From Chungangia koreensis (lineage in GTDB: Bacteria; Bacillota; Bacilli; Bacillales_A; Planococcaceae), in the NCBI RefSeq assembly GCF_042651785.1, contig NZ_JBHSEC010000005.1, positions 186,001-250,000 on the forward strand: a stretch of DNA of 64,000 nucleotides, written 5' to 3'. Numbering within the stretch: the first letter of the stretch is position 1; every line of letters begins with the position of its first letter. The notes beneath the pieces were generated by a model that did not search any database, was not told where the DNA came from, and saw nothing but the letters and a program-made list of their open reading frames with translations. Made by a program: the position numbers and the translations under genes. Positions 41,574 to 50,503 of this stretch are shown here, piece after piece.

Positions 41574-43196
41574 ATGCCGAATCGGAAAAGACTGGGTGAT
41601 TTACTCGTCGGAGCGAATATCATTACGGAAGCACAATTAAAGGAAACGCTTCAGAAAAAGTCTCAAGATCAAAGACTGGGTGATGCCCTTGTGGAGCGGG
41701 GCTATTTAACCGATCGCCAGCTAATAGAAGTACTGGAGTATCAGCTTGGGATTGCACATGTAGCTTTAACTATGGTGCCAATTGATGCAAGTTTGCTTCA
41801 GGTTGTCGGAGATGACTTTGCTCGACAAAATTACATACTTCCAATCGAGAAAAACGGAGAGACAATTCGGGTGGCCATGGCTGACCCGATGGATTATGTC
41901 GCAATCGATGATATTGAGTTGATGACCGGTTTTAAGGTACAACCAGTCATTTCATCTAAAAGCGATATTTTAGAAACGATTGAGAAGATATCCAGAAAGT
42001 CGGATGATGTGGGGTTATCCGCCACAACTGAGTCAAATGAGGAAGCGCCTGCCGTCCGTTTAGTGAATCAAATCCTTCAGCGAGGAGTTCAGCTGAAAGC
42101 AAGTGATGTCCATATCGATCCACAAGAAACGAGTGTGGTCATTAAATATCGAGTCGATGGGTTATTGAAAACAGATCGTGTCATTCAGCCATCACAATAT
42201 CCTTCATTGATTGCTCGGATCAAAATTATGGCAAACTTAAATATAACGGAATCACGACTTCCTCAGGACGGAAGGGTCAGGCTGCAAGGGAAGAAATCAG
42301 TAGATTTGCGTATCTCCATTCTACCAACAGTATTCGGAGAGAAAATAGTGATCCGCTTATTAGATCTTTCAAATGCAGTCAAACCACTAAGTCATTTAGG
42401 GTTTAACAAACGATACTTACAATCCTTTGTCCAGTTAATTGAACAGCCATCAGGCATTGTATTATTGACTGGACCGACGGGTTCTGGGAAAACGACTACT
42501 CTTTACTCAGCGCTCAACTATATTAATAAGGAATCCTTGAATATCATTACGATTGAGGATCCTGTCGAATACCAGATGGAAGGGGTCAACCAAGTTCAAG
42601 TAAACCCTCAAATCAATCTAACCTTTGCCAGTGGATTAAGGGCCATTTTGAGACAGGACCCGAATGTCATCATGGTAGGGGAAATGCGGGATGAGGAAAC
42701 CTCTGAAATTGCGATTCGTGCAGCGTTGACTGGCCATTTTGTTTTGAGTACGCTTCACACGAATGATGCGATCAGTTCGATTCCAAGGCTCTTTGACATG
42801 GGGGTTGAACCGTATTTAGTCATCTCCGCCCTCCGGGGTGTGGTATCACAACGACTTGTCCGTAGTATCTGTTCGTCCTGTAAGTCTGAGTACGAGCCGA
42901 CCAATGTGGAAAGAGAATTGTTTACCAAGCGCTATATCCAGTTGGACAAGCTTTACATAGGAAAAGGTTGTGAAGCATGCAATTATACGGGCTATAAAGG
43001 ACGATTGGCTGTGCATGAGCTATTTGTATTGGATGACGATATTAAATTCATGTTATTTGAAAATAAGAGTATGAAGGAAGTAAAGATTGCAGCCATGAAA
43101 AAAGGAATGATTCCGTTGATTGATGACGGATTATTGAAAGCAAAAGCCGGGTTGACCACTGTAGAAGAAGTATTGCATGTAGCGAAAGCGGATTAG
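41574..43196 (+). CDS. pilB: Type IV pilus assembly ATPase PilB with MshEN domain
   Basis: A 540-residue GspE/PilB ATPase that powers pilus extension. The N-terminus carries two MshEN-type motifs, from Arg6 (RLGDLLVGANIITEAQL) and from Arg34 (RLGDALVERGYLTDRQL). The second fits the c-di-GMP-binding consensus in full; the first has Asn where Gly is usual. Walker A GPTGSGKTTT is at 300-309, and a zinc site is formed by CSSC (433-436) and CEAC (466-469). AGAGGGGCG precedes the ATG; a longer frame from 41466 is not supported. pilT follows after 12 bases. Confidence 0.93.
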   Translation: MPNRKRLGDLLVGANIITEAQLKETLQKKSQDQRLGDALVERGYLTDRQLIEVLEYQLGIAHVALTMVPIDASLLQVVGDDFARQNYILPIEKNGETIRVAMADPMDYVAIDDIELMTGFKVQPVISSKSDILETIEKISRKSDDVGLSATTESNEEAPAVRLVNQILQRGVQLKASDVHIDPQETSVVIKYRVDGLLKTDRVIQPSQYPSLIARIKIMANLNITESRLPQDGRVRLQGKKSVDLRISILPTVFGEKIVIRLLDLSNAVKPLSHLGFNKRYLQSFVQLIEQPSGIVLLTGPTGSGKTTTLYSALNYINKESLNIITIEDPVEYQMEGVNQVQVNPQINLTFASGLRAILRQDPNVIMVGEMRDEETSEIAIRAALTGHFVLSTLHTNDAISSIPRLFDMGVEPYLVISALRGVVSQRLVRSICSSCKSEYEPTNVERELFTKRYIQLDKLYIGKGCEACNYTGYKGRLAVHELFVLDDDIKFMLFENKSMKEVKIAAMKKGMIPLIDDGLLKAKAGLTTVEEVLHVAKAD

Positions 43197-43208
43197 GAGG
43201 GGAAACTG

Positions 43209-44246
43209 TTGAACGATAAGTTAGATCAATTATTAAGGGCTTCCTTTGAGTTGAAAACGTCAGATCTCCATTTAACAGTTGGTAAGCCCCCAATCATGCG
43301 TTTGAATGGTGATCTCAAACAATTTGGCCAAGAGACTTTAAAACCTGCTGATACGGAGTCCATGGCACGTTCATTAATGCCTGGGGAAATGTGGGATAAA
43401 TTCATGGACCTTGGTGAATTGGATTTTTCTTATGGAGTGCCTGGAGTTTCAAGATTTCGTGTGAACGCCTACCATCAAAGGGGTACGATTAGTATGGCGT
43501 TTCGTGTTATTCCAACGGAAATTCCAACATTTGACCAACTGAGTCTACCTGGTATTTTACGTGATATTTATCGAAAACCTCAAGGACTTGTCCTGGTAAC
43601 AGGACCAACCGGTTCCGGTAAGTCCACGACATTAGCATCTATGATCTCTGAAATGAATAAAGTTATGAAAAAACATATTATCACGCTTGAAGATCCAATT
43701 GAATATTTGCATTCACATGGAACATGCATTATTAACCAAAGGGAAATCGGGTTTGATACGAAATCATTTGCTTCAGGTCTACGAGCATCACTCCGTCAAG
43801 ATCCAGATGTCATTTTGGTAGGAGAAATGCGAGACTTGGAGACTATCTCTACTGCCATTACAGCGGCAGAAACTGGGCATTTAGTGTTTGCTACCTTACA
43901 TACACCAAATGCGGTGATGACGATTGACCGAATTATTGACGTATTTCCGCCAAGCCAGCAAACACAAGTACGAATCCAGCTTGCTTCAGTTTTACAGGCT
44001 GTTATTTCACAAAGACTCTTTCCTAAAAAGGATGGGAGCGGACGTGTGGGGGCTTATGAAATCCTGCTCAATGTTCCAGCTGTACGAAATCTGATCAGAA
44101 GTGAAAAGATCCATCAAATTCATTCAGTCATTCAATCTTCCCGATCCATGGGTATGCAAACGATGGAAATGGAACTGGAGCGTTTGCTGTCGTCTGGCTT
44201 GGTGTCCAATGAAGCCTTATCCCCTTATCTTTCAGAGAGGTTTTAA
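43209..44246 (+). CDS. pilT: Pilus retraction ATPase PilT
   Basis: A 345-residue PilT, the ATPase that depolymerises the pilus for twitching or DNA uptake. SDLHLTVGKPPIMRLNG opens the PAS-like N-domain. Walker A GPTGSGKST is at about 132-140, and the PilT-specific C-terminal AIRNLIRE-type motif appears as VRNLIRSEKIHQI. TTG start after AGGAGGGG. Having both PilB and PilT shows a retractable type IVa-like pilus rather than only a competence pseudopilus. Confidence 0.93.
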   Translation: MNDKLDQLLRASFELKTSDLHLTVGKPPIMRLNGDLKQFGQETLKPADTESMARSLMPGEMWDKFMDLGELDFSYGVPGVSRFRVNAYHQRGTISMAFRVIPTEIPTFDQLSLPGILRDIYRKPQGLVLVTGPTGSGKSTTLASMISEMNKVMKKHIITLEDPIEYLHSHGTCIINQREIGFDTKSFASGLRASLRQDPDVILVGEMRDLETISTAITAAETGHLVFATLHTPNAVMTIDRIIDVFPPSQQTQVRIQLASVLQAVISQRLFPKKDGSGRVGAYEILLNVPAVRNLIRSEKIHQIHSVIQSSRSMGMQTMEMELERLLSSGLVSNEALSPYLSERF

Positions 44247-44248
44247 AT

Positions 44249-45457
44249 ATGGGGTACTACACATATTCAGGCAGAAATCGGAGAGGAGAACTCGTTACAG
44301 GAGTTCAGCGTGCACCATCAAAGACCGATGCTACTCATAAGCTGAGAAGTAAAGGGATCGCTGTTAGGGAAATTAAGGAGAAATCAGGAATTCTTTACAA
44401 GGATCTTGATATTGGAAGACGGTCTATTCCTTATAAAGACTTGGTCATCTATATCCGTCAGTTTTCAACGCTGATCAAAGCGGGAATTACGATTTTGGAT
44501 GCTACTTCTATATTAAAGCAGCAAACTTCCCAAAAGCGTTTAAAGTCAGTTCTTGTTGAAATCGAAGAGGATCTCAAAGCAGGACATCCTTTCTCGGTAG
44601 CCGCAGAACAGCATCCTCATGTGTTTCCCTTACTGTTCACAAATATGTTGAAAGCGGGGGAAGCAGGCGGACAGTTCGATGATATTTTAGATAATATGGC
44701 GAACTACTTTGAGAAGCAGCATGAAACGAGACAGAAAGTAAAATCTGCGATGCTCTATCCAATGGTTTTGGCTTTTGTAGCTATTGCTGTAAGTTTGTTC
44801 ATGATCGGATTTATTTTACCGCGTTTTGCAAGCATGTTTACGCAATTAGGAGCGGACGTCCCGTTCATCACGTTGTGGATGTTGAATTTGGGTGAATTCA
44901 TTCAAAAATACTGGTGGATTTTACTGGTAATATGTGGTATCTTATTCCTACTATTCAAAGTTATTTCTGGGAGAGATCCGTACCGTTATTATCTTCATTC
45001 AGTCTATTTAAATGTTCCAGTGTTTGGTCCCATCTTAACAAAAGCGATCTTAGCGAGAACGACGAGAACGTTAAGCAGTCTGTACTCTGCTAGTGTACCG
45101 ATGACAACATCATTGAGCATTGTTGGGAAAGTAGTGGGCAATGCCGTTATTGAGGACCTATTAGTCAAAGCCTCAAACAGCATTCAGCAAGGTGACTCAC
45201 TTGCAAAGCCGATGATCGGACACTGGGCAATTCCGCCTTTCGTATCACAAATGATGGTATTAGGGGAGAAATCCGGTACGCTCGACTTCATGTTGTCGAA
45301 AGTTGCCGACTTCTATGAACGGGAAGTCGACCAATCGGCTGAGCGGATGAAATCCTTATTAGAGCCAATCTTGATATTGATTATTGCAGTAGTAGTCGGT
45401 GGTGTCGTAGTATCCATCATGATTCCGATGTTCTCCATCTTTACAGAAATACAATAA
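44249..45457 (+). CDS. pilC: Pilus inner-membrane platform protein PilC
   Basis: A 402-residue GspF/PilC protein with two repeated cytoplasmic helical domains and three membrane spans (near residues 170-190, 215-235 and 370-395). The family segment YIRQFSTLIKAGITILDA and its second-domain counterpart (ARTTRTLSSLYSASVPMTTS) are visible. It starts 2 bases after the pilT stop, so it is coupled. It links the ATPases to pilin polymerisation. Confidence 0.93.
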   Translation: MGYYTYSGRNRRGELVTGVQRAPSKTDATHKLRSKGIAVREIKEKSGILYKDLDIGRRSIPYKDLVIYIRQFSTLIKAGITILDATSILKQQTSQKRLKSVLVEIEEDLKAGHPFSVAAEQHPHVFPLLFTNMLKAGEAGGQFDDILDNMANYFEKQHETRQKVKSAMLYPMVLAFVAIAVSLFMIGFILPRFASMFTQLGADVPFITLWMLNLGEFIQKYWWILLVICGILFLLFKVISGRDPYRYYLHSVYLNVPVFGPILTKAILARTTRTLSSLYSASVPMTTSLSIVGKVVGNAVIEDLLVKASNSIQQGDSLAKPMIGHWAIPPFVSQMMVLGEKSGTLDFMLSKVADFYEREVDQSAERMKSLLEPILILIIAVVVGGVVVSIMIPMFSIFTEIQ

Positions 45458-45554
45458 AAGACATACTTTTAGCCCTTTATATTAGTTGTAGTTCGTTACC
45501 TTTGTATGATATATTTTTAATAGATTAAGAGGTTTTGTGATATTTCTGATACTT

Positions 45555-45584
45555 TTGTCGTAAGAATGTTAATTTTTGTAGAAT
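45555..45584 (+). promoter_or_regulatory. Possible pilin promoter
   Basis: TTGTCG (45555-45560), 18 bases, TAGAAT (45579-45584), 28 bases before the pilin GTG. A separate promoter would allow higher pilin expression than pilBTC. The -35 is weak. Confidence 0.45.
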
Positions 45585-45611
45585 ATTATCAACAGGAATG
45601 GGGAATGTAGC

Positions 45612-46058
45612 GTGAAGAAATGGTTTAAGCGTTTAAAGAATCAAGCGGGTATGACATTGGTTGAATTATTGGCTGTTGTTGTAATTTTGGGGATTGTGGC
45701 TGCGATTGCGGTTCCGTCTATAGGCAATATTATTGATAATAGTAAAAAAGATGCACATGTTTCTAATGCTTTATTAATCATTAATGCTACCCAGTTAGGA
45801 GTAACTACCAATGCCTTAGAAAAAGGGGAAAAGTATACTTTAGCTGATTTAGTAAATGCAGGAGTTCTCGCAGCTGTACCTAAGGATCCTGATTCCGACA
45901 CATCTTCATATGCAGTTGAGAGTTTTGTAAAAAGTAACGATAATGGCAAAATCTCTATTTTCTTAACTGGATCGGATAGAAGAATTGGTACTGATGCCAA
46001 ACCAGCAACTCAAGATGAGATTAATGATAAAGGTAGGAATATTGTTAAAGATAAATAA
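45612..46058 (+). CDS. Major type IV pilin
   Basis: A 148-residue prepilin with a 13-residue leader ending AG at Gly13, then MTLVELLAVVVILGIVAAIA with Glu at +5. The rest is a small globular domain (KDAHVSNALLIINATQLGVT, later FVKSNDNGKISIFLTGSD). There are no cysteines, so no disulfide D-region. GTG start after a weak GGGGAATG site. Its place between pilC and pilM, with its own possible promoter and a hairpin after it, indicates the main structural subunit. Confidence 0.85.
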   Translation: MKKWFKRLKNQAGMTLVELLAVVVILGIVAAIAVPSIGNIIDNSKKDAHVSNALLIINATQLGVTTNALEKGEKYTLADLVNAGVLAAVPKDPDSDTSSYAVESFVKSNDNGKISIFLTGSDRRIGTDAKPATQDEINDKGRNIVKDK

Positions 46059-46071
46059 AGTATATTTGTAA

Positions 46072-46107
46072 TGGCCCTTTGCCTGCCAGCAAAGGGCTAT
46101 TATAGTT
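46072..46107 (+). terminator. Hairpin after the major pilin gene
   Basis: GCCCTTTGC (46074-46082) pairs with GCAAAGGGC (46089-46097) around CTGCCA, followed by TATTATAGTT. The weak T-run suggests partial termination, which would raise pilin over pilMNO levels. Confidence 0.6.
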
Positions 46108-46145
46108 ATAATGATGATAGATTATAAGAAAGGCAGGAATGCATC

Positions 46146-47093
46146 TTGTATACGTATTGGAAAAATCATCCTGCTGTTTTCGTTACATTTACAGAAAAAT
46201 ACATACGTGTGTTGGTTGGAGGGCGGAAGAACCGGTATACAAAAATCATTCAGGAATTCATTGAAGATGAAACGGATGATCTGCTTTTAATTGAACAATT
46301 AAGAGACATCGTGAAGAAGTATAAGTTGAAGGGATTACCAGCGTTCTTCTCTTATTCCAATCAGGACTTACTTCTCCGTTCTACGACAATACCGATTCAG
46401 ATTCCACGAGAAGAGTGGAAAGGTCATTTGTATATGGAGTTAGGGGAGAGCTTCCAATTGCCATTCGAGAATCCCATTATTGAGGTAGTGGGTGACCGTC
46501 TTCTTGAAGGACGACAAGAGGTGACAGCTTTAGCAGTCCCAGAATCGGATGTCCAACGATTAGAAAGCATATTAAAAGAGTCTAAGTTACATCCAGTTGT
46601 CATCGATTTGCCTTTCCTATCTTTATATCGATTCTTTGGTGAGCATTTCTCGATCTCTGAATCGTCTCATGTCCTATTGCTGCAACTTGAGTTGGATCAT
46701 ATTCAAATCAGTATGTTTCATGATCATCAGCCGTTGTATGTTCGTTCATTGACGTTGCCTCAAATACCAAACTTATCGTCTTATGAAACAAGGTCCGGCT
46801 TTCAATATTGGACTGCTCCTGATGAATCATTGGAGATGGACGAGCATTTCTCTGTTATTCAAAACGAAATCGATCGGTTGCGTACGTTCTATCAATACAA
46901 TTTGCAAGGTGGTTCCAAAGAAATTGATACATTCTGTATTTCTGGTGATCACCCATTGATTGAGAAATTAACAGAGACGTATAATAGTGAGCAATTACAG
47001 GTTTTTCATTCAAATGAAGAAATCCTATTGACGAAGGATGGCTTGGAAATTCCTCCTTCTTTTACTGAACTTATTGGACTTTCATGGAAATAG
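46146..47093 (+). CDS. pilM: PilM-like actin-fold pilus assembly protein
   Basis: A 315-residue cytoplasmic protein. The opening FVTFTEKYIRVLVGGRK resembles the phosphate-1 loop of PilM. FSYSNQDLLLRSTTIPIQIP and the inter-domain HVLLLQLELDHIQISMFHD are typical of the SHS2/PilM group. TTG start after AGGCAGG. PilM binds the N-terminus of PilN and couples the ATPase to the membrane subcomplex. It is followed by PilN- and PilO-like genes in tight succession. Confidence 0.78.
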   Translation: MYTYWKNHPAVFVTFTEKYIRVLVGGRKNRYTKIIQEFIEDETDDLLLIEQLRDIVKKYKLKGLPAFFSYSNQDLLLRSTTIPIQIPREEWKGHLYMELGESFQLPFENPIIEVVGDRLLEGRQEVTALAVPESDVQRLESILKESKLHPVVIDLPFLSLYRFFGEHFSISESSHVLLLQLELDHIQISMFHDHQPLYVRSLTLPQIPNLSSYETRSGFQYWTAPDESLEMDEHFSVIQNEIDRLRTFYQYNLQGGSKEIDTFCISGDHPLIEKLTETYNSEQLQVFHSNEEILLTKDGLEIPPSFTELIGLSWK

Positions 47094-47104
47094 GGTGACT
47101 GCGA

Positions 47105-47698
47105 TTGTACGTAGATATTAACTTACTCCAAAAGAAGAAAACATATGTCGAATGGCTGTTCATTGCAGGGATTCTATTTGTCATCTCTTTAAGTATTGCG
47201 GTTTTTCTATTCTCTCAATTTAGTGAGAGAAAGTCAGAAGAAAACCAAATCGAATCATCGATTGAACAGGAACTACAGCTTCAGCAAGCAACAATTGAAT
47301 CTGCTGAAGTCACTAAAAGTGCTGAGGAACAGATGGCTGCCATAGTGGATTGGGCCAAGCATCAGCCGGTTCCTACTGTTTTTCTTTTGGATCATTTGTC
47401 TTCGATGATGCCGGAGAGGGGATTCTTACTATCTTTTAGTTATTCTTCGTCCTCCACTGCTACGTTCAGTATGCAGTTTGATGATAATGTGGATGCGGCT
47501 TACTATTTGAAGATGTTAAAAGACTCATCCTATATTACGGATGTGAAACTGAGTTCAATCGGTACGATGTCCACTTCCGATGAGACCGCACCGGACGAAG
47601 AATCCTATTTCCAGCCAAGGTCCGTCGCAGATTTTGAAATCATCATTAATGTAGATGAGGTTAAGGCTGCTACTTTGAAATGGGAGGATGCATCATGA
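47105..47698 (+). CDS. pilN: PilN-like pilus assembly membrane protein
   Basis: A 197-residue bitopic protein. The N-terminal VDINLLQKK matches the conserved PilN peptide (INLLP) that binds PilM. One membrane helix (WLFIAGILFVISLSIAVFLF) and a coiled-coil (SEENQIESSIEQELQLQQAT) follow, then a ferredoxin-like extracellular domain. TTG start after GGGTGAC. It overlaps the PilO-like gene by a few bases. Assignment rests on the N-terminal peptide, topology and order. Confidence 0.8.
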   Translation: MYVDINLLQKKKTYVEWLFIAGILFVISLSIAVFLFSQFSERKSEENQIESSIEQELQLQQATIESAEVTKSAEEQMAAIVDWAKHQPVPTVFLLDHLSSMMPERGFLLSFSYSSSSTATFSMQFDDNVDAAYYLKMLKDSSYITDVKLSSIGTMSTSDETAPDEESYFQPRSVADFEIIINVDEVKAATLKWEDAS

Positions 47699-48753
47699 TT
47701 CGATTCCAGAAGAAGCACATCCTAACACTTTTCTTTAGCTTACTGATCTTAGCTTTACTGGGTGCCACCTTCTACTATTTCTCAGTCATGAAAATGGATG
47801 AACGGATCAGCACGTTACAACAACAGTTGATTTCTATTCAAAATCAGAACAATACACCACAAGAAGAAGTTCCGGATAATCTTAATGAAGATCTACCTGC
47901 TTTAGTTGAAAGAGTACCGGTCGAATCACTGGAAGAACAGATTATACTGGATTTGGAAAAGGCGGCTTTAGGAGCAGAAAGTGTCATACTGAGTATCGGA
48001 TTTAATGAGAATGCCGTAGAAGCTGAAGCTGAAACTGAAACAAATGTGGAAGATATCGAAACGGCCGAAGAATACATAGAGGAAATGACTCCGGAAGAGA
48101 GAGCGACATACGAGGCAGGCAGTATCACTCTTCCACAGGGCTTAAACCAAATTCAAATCGCGATTTCAGTACGTTCCAAAGATTATGAATCGATGACGAC
48201 ATTCTTAGAAAATGTCCGTCAGTTACCGCGGATTTATGTCGTAGAATCGTTCTCTTTTACTGGCTTTGAGGAGACCGAAGTCCGACCAGGTCCAAATGAG
48301 GATGAATTAGATTATACGGTGCAATTGGTTTCCTATTACGCTCCTATAATTCAAACGGTTGCTGATAGCTCAGGTATTGTCTTACCGGAGCCAGCAGGAA
48401 AGGAAAACCCTCTTCATGATGTGAAGGAAGAGGAGGAAGACTCCATGGGTGGTTGGGTGGAAGATGATCCATTGTCTGAAACCACGCTGCAAGACTTCCT
48501 TGATCTGATCGAGCAGTCGAGGAAAGAAGACTCAAGTGATTCAGAGGATGTTGTCACTCCTGAAGACGAGGTTGCTGATGAGAAGCCGGAAGAAACGGAA
48601 CAAAGCAGGCAATACACCGTCCAAAGAGGCGATACACTTTTCTCCATTTCCATGAGATTTTATGGCAGCCGGGAAGGGGAATCCCTTATTAAGGAAGCTA
48701 ATCATAAGAAATCCGATATCGTTATCATCGGTGAAACATTGATTATTCCATAG
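47695..48753 (+). CDS. pilO: PilO-like protein with C-terminal LysM domain
   Basis: A 352-residue bitopic protein from ATG 47695 (after GGGAGG; overlaps pilN by 4 bases). One membrane helix (LTLFFSLLILALLGATFYYF) is followed by a coiled-coil and the PilO-type domain (ITLPQGLNQIQIAISVRSKD). An acidic linker leads to a LysM domain at about 307-352 (YTVQRGDTLFSISMRFYGSR). LysM binds peptidoglycan or chitin-like glycans, and it is not part of the usual PilO. It may anchor the assembly complex to the thick cell wall. A bidirectional terminator follows. Confidence 0.78.
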   Translation: MIRFQKKHILTLFFSLLILALLGATFYYFSVMKMDERISTLQQQLISIQNQNNTPQEEVPDNLNEDLPALVERVPVESLEEQIILDLEKAALGAESVILSIGFNENAVEAEAETETNVEDIETAEEYIEEMTPEERATYEAGSITLPQGLNQIQIAISVRSKDYESMTTFLENVRQLPRIYVVESFSFTGFEETEVRPGPNEDELDYTVQLVSYYAPIIQTVADSSGIVLPEPAGKENPLHDVKEEEEDSMGGWVEDDPLSETTLQDFLDLIEQSRKEDSSDSEDVVTPEDEVADEKPEETEQSRQYTVQRGDTLFSISMRFYGSREGESLIKEANHKKSDIVIIGETLIIP

Positions 48754-48787
48754 AAAAGTGGTGCCCTAACCGGACACCACTTTTTTT
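48754..48787. terminator. Bidirectional terminator between pilO and the ATP-grasp genes
   Basis: AAAAGTGGTG (48754-48763) pairs with CACCACTTTT (48775-48784), followed by TTT; the opposite strand reads an equivalent T-run. Confidence 0.9.
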
Positions 48788-49560
48788 ATATGCTCCATGA
48801 GAAGTTCTGCAATGTTTGTATCATGTGTTTCATAGAAGGAGCGGGCACCGACGGGATCCTCGATTTCATTCAACATCCAGGTTCCATCGGGAAGTAGTAG
48901 AAAGTCGATTCCAATATAATCACTCTTCAGTGCTCGTGCAATTTTTAATGCCTCTTCTTCTTGTGTTCCCGACAGTTCAAATCTTTCCACGTTTCCGCCT
49001 AATGTGAAATTCGACTTGAAGCTTTCAACACCTGTTCGTTTCACTGCCCCCACAACCTCATCTCCGATTACAAAAACACGGACGTCAGTGCTTTCGGTTT
49101 CAATATAGGGTTGGGCAATGATTATTTTTCCTTCCATTACATTAATAAATTCTTCAGCTTCCGACCTATTGTGACATAGCTCAACTTCTTGTCCACCATG
49201 TCCGTCTACCGTTTTTAAAACAATCGGGAAGTGACGGAGTTCATCAATTTCTTTCAATCGAGTGGTAGGTACGGTCTGGATTCCTAATAACTGCACCATC
49301 TGCACTGTTTTCAGCTTGTCGTTGGCAATTACGTTCACTTCCGCTCGGTTAATGAGTCGGTGGCCCATCGCTTCCAACTTTTTCGCAAGCTTATGATTCC
49401 GGCTACGGTAAAGAATAAAATCGTCAGTGTTCAAAATTTGTCCTTCATGGTGAACTAAATGCAGTTGAATCCCAAGTCCTTCTGCAGAACTCTTCAAAGC
49501 TTCTATAAAACCACTATTGCGTTCAGCATCGGCCAATTCATAAAATAAATAACCCTTCAT
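48766..49560 (-). CDS. ATP-grasp (RimK-like) ligase, second of a pair
   Basis: A 264-residue ATP-grasp protein. The ATP-binding lysine region reads FPIVLKTVDGHGGQEVELC, then FVIGDEVVGAVKRTG. The metal-binding end reads IGIDFLLLPDGTWMLNEIED, where the usual E-x-N is E-I-E. Its start overlaps the stop of the upstream ATP-grasp gene (ATGA), so the two are translated together. Such enzymes join a carboxylate to an amine, often an amino acid to a peptide or protein. The substrate is unknown. Confidence 0.8.
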   Translation of the reverse strand: MKGYLFYELADAERNSGFIEALKSSAEGLGIQLHLVHHEGQILNTDDFILYRSRNHKLAKKLEAMGHRLINRAEVNVIANDKLKTVQMVQLLGIQTVPTTRLKEIDELRHFPIVLKTVDGHGGQEVELCHNRSEAEEFINVMEGKIIIAQPYIETESTDVRVFVIGDEVVGAVKRTGVESFKSNFTLGGNVERFELSGTQEEEALKIARALKSDYIGIDFLLLPDGTWMLNEIEDPVGARSFYETHDTNIAELLMEHIKKVVSG

Positions 49561-50432
49561 CGCGTTAACTCCAGCTTCCTTAAGACATAGGAAATCATGG
49601 CATCCGCTACATTAATGCCTGTTACATTATAAATGTTCCGGATATGTGCAGCGGCATTCACTTCACAAACAATCGGTTCTTCATTTTCACCAAACAACAG
49701 ATCGACGCCAGCAAATTCTGCGTTCACAGCTTTCGCAGCTTTCATCGCAATTTCCCGTTGGACAGGAGTCAATTCGACAACGGATGCCTTTCCACCGTTC
49801 GTGATATTGGCCCGGAAATCGGTATCAGAATGACGATACATCGCTGCTACAATATCGTTTCCGACAATGTTGACGCGGAGATCACGACCACGGCTTGAGG
49901 CGATAAATTCTTGGAATACATAGTCTACACCGCGCAGTTCATCGGTCTTCTCGTAAAATGCTTCCTCAGTTTCTATTAAATACACTTTCATCCCGAATGA
50001 GCCATGACCTTCCTTAATGATCATCGGCAATCCTAAATCCTGAAGCACCCGTTCATAATATCCGGAAGACTGTATAGAGAAGTTTGGATAGACCTTCGGG
50101 GCGATGATCGTTTTCGGCATAGGAAGACCCGCGGATGCCAATTTCAAATACTGCTTCGCCTTGTTATCACACGTTTCGATGACTTCAGGGTCATTGAAGA
50201 TAGGGATTCCTGCGTTCTTTAAGTAGTGAGCAAGTAGAATATCCTTGTCCAAAAATACGACAAACGAAGGTGGGTTAACCAGTTTTCGCTTCAAGTCCAT
50301 CAATATCTCATTATTTTTATAGATTGTCGCCTCAATGTCAGCATTCTGTGCAGCTTCTGCAATCAGTTCCGCCTGGTCAGAAAACTTGTCCGACGTGAGG
50401 CTCCCATTATATATGACCCAACAGGTTGTCAT
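49557..50432 (-). CDS. ATP-grasp (RimK-like) ligase, first of a pair
   Basis: A 291-residue RimK-type ATP-grasp protein: CDNKAKQYLKLASAGLPMPK (ATP-grasp entry), LPMIIKEGHGSFGMKVYLI (lysine and glycine loop), DLRVNIVGNDIVAAMYRHS, and the metal site FAGVDLLFGENEEPIVCEVN with a canonical E-V-N. GAGGG precedes the ATG. It is divergent from folC. The full active site suggests a working amino acid or peptide ligase; the partner and substrate cannot be deduced. Confidence 0.82.
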   Translation of the reverse strand: MTTCWVIYNGSLTSDKFSDQAELIAEAAQNADIEATIYKNNEILMDLKRKLVNPPSFVVFLDKDILLAHYLKNAGIPIFNDPEVIETCDNKAKQYLKLASAGLPMPKTIIAPKVYPNFSIQSSGYYERVLQDLGLPMIIKEGHGSFGMKVYLIETEEAFYEKTDELRGVDYVFQEFIASSRGRDLRVNIVGNDIVAAMYRHSDTDFRANITNGGKASVVELTPVQREIAMKAAKAVNAEFAGVDLLFGENEEPIVCEVNAAAHIRNIYNVTGINVADAMISYVLRKLELTR

Positions 50433-50449
50433 TGTGATTCCCTCGCTCG

Positions 50450-50458
50450 TGCTATAAT
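50450..50458 (+). promoter_or_regulatory. folC extended -10 promoter
   Basis: TGCTATAAT, a perfect extended -10, 45 bases before the folC TTG. It lies inside an inverted repeat, CGTGCTA (50448-50454) and TAGCACG (50476-50482), shared with the divergent ATP-grasp promoter region. Confidence 0.6.
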
Positions 50459-50503
50459 ATTTTTCATATTGAGTGTAGCACGAAATAGAACGGAGAGGTT
50501 TAG

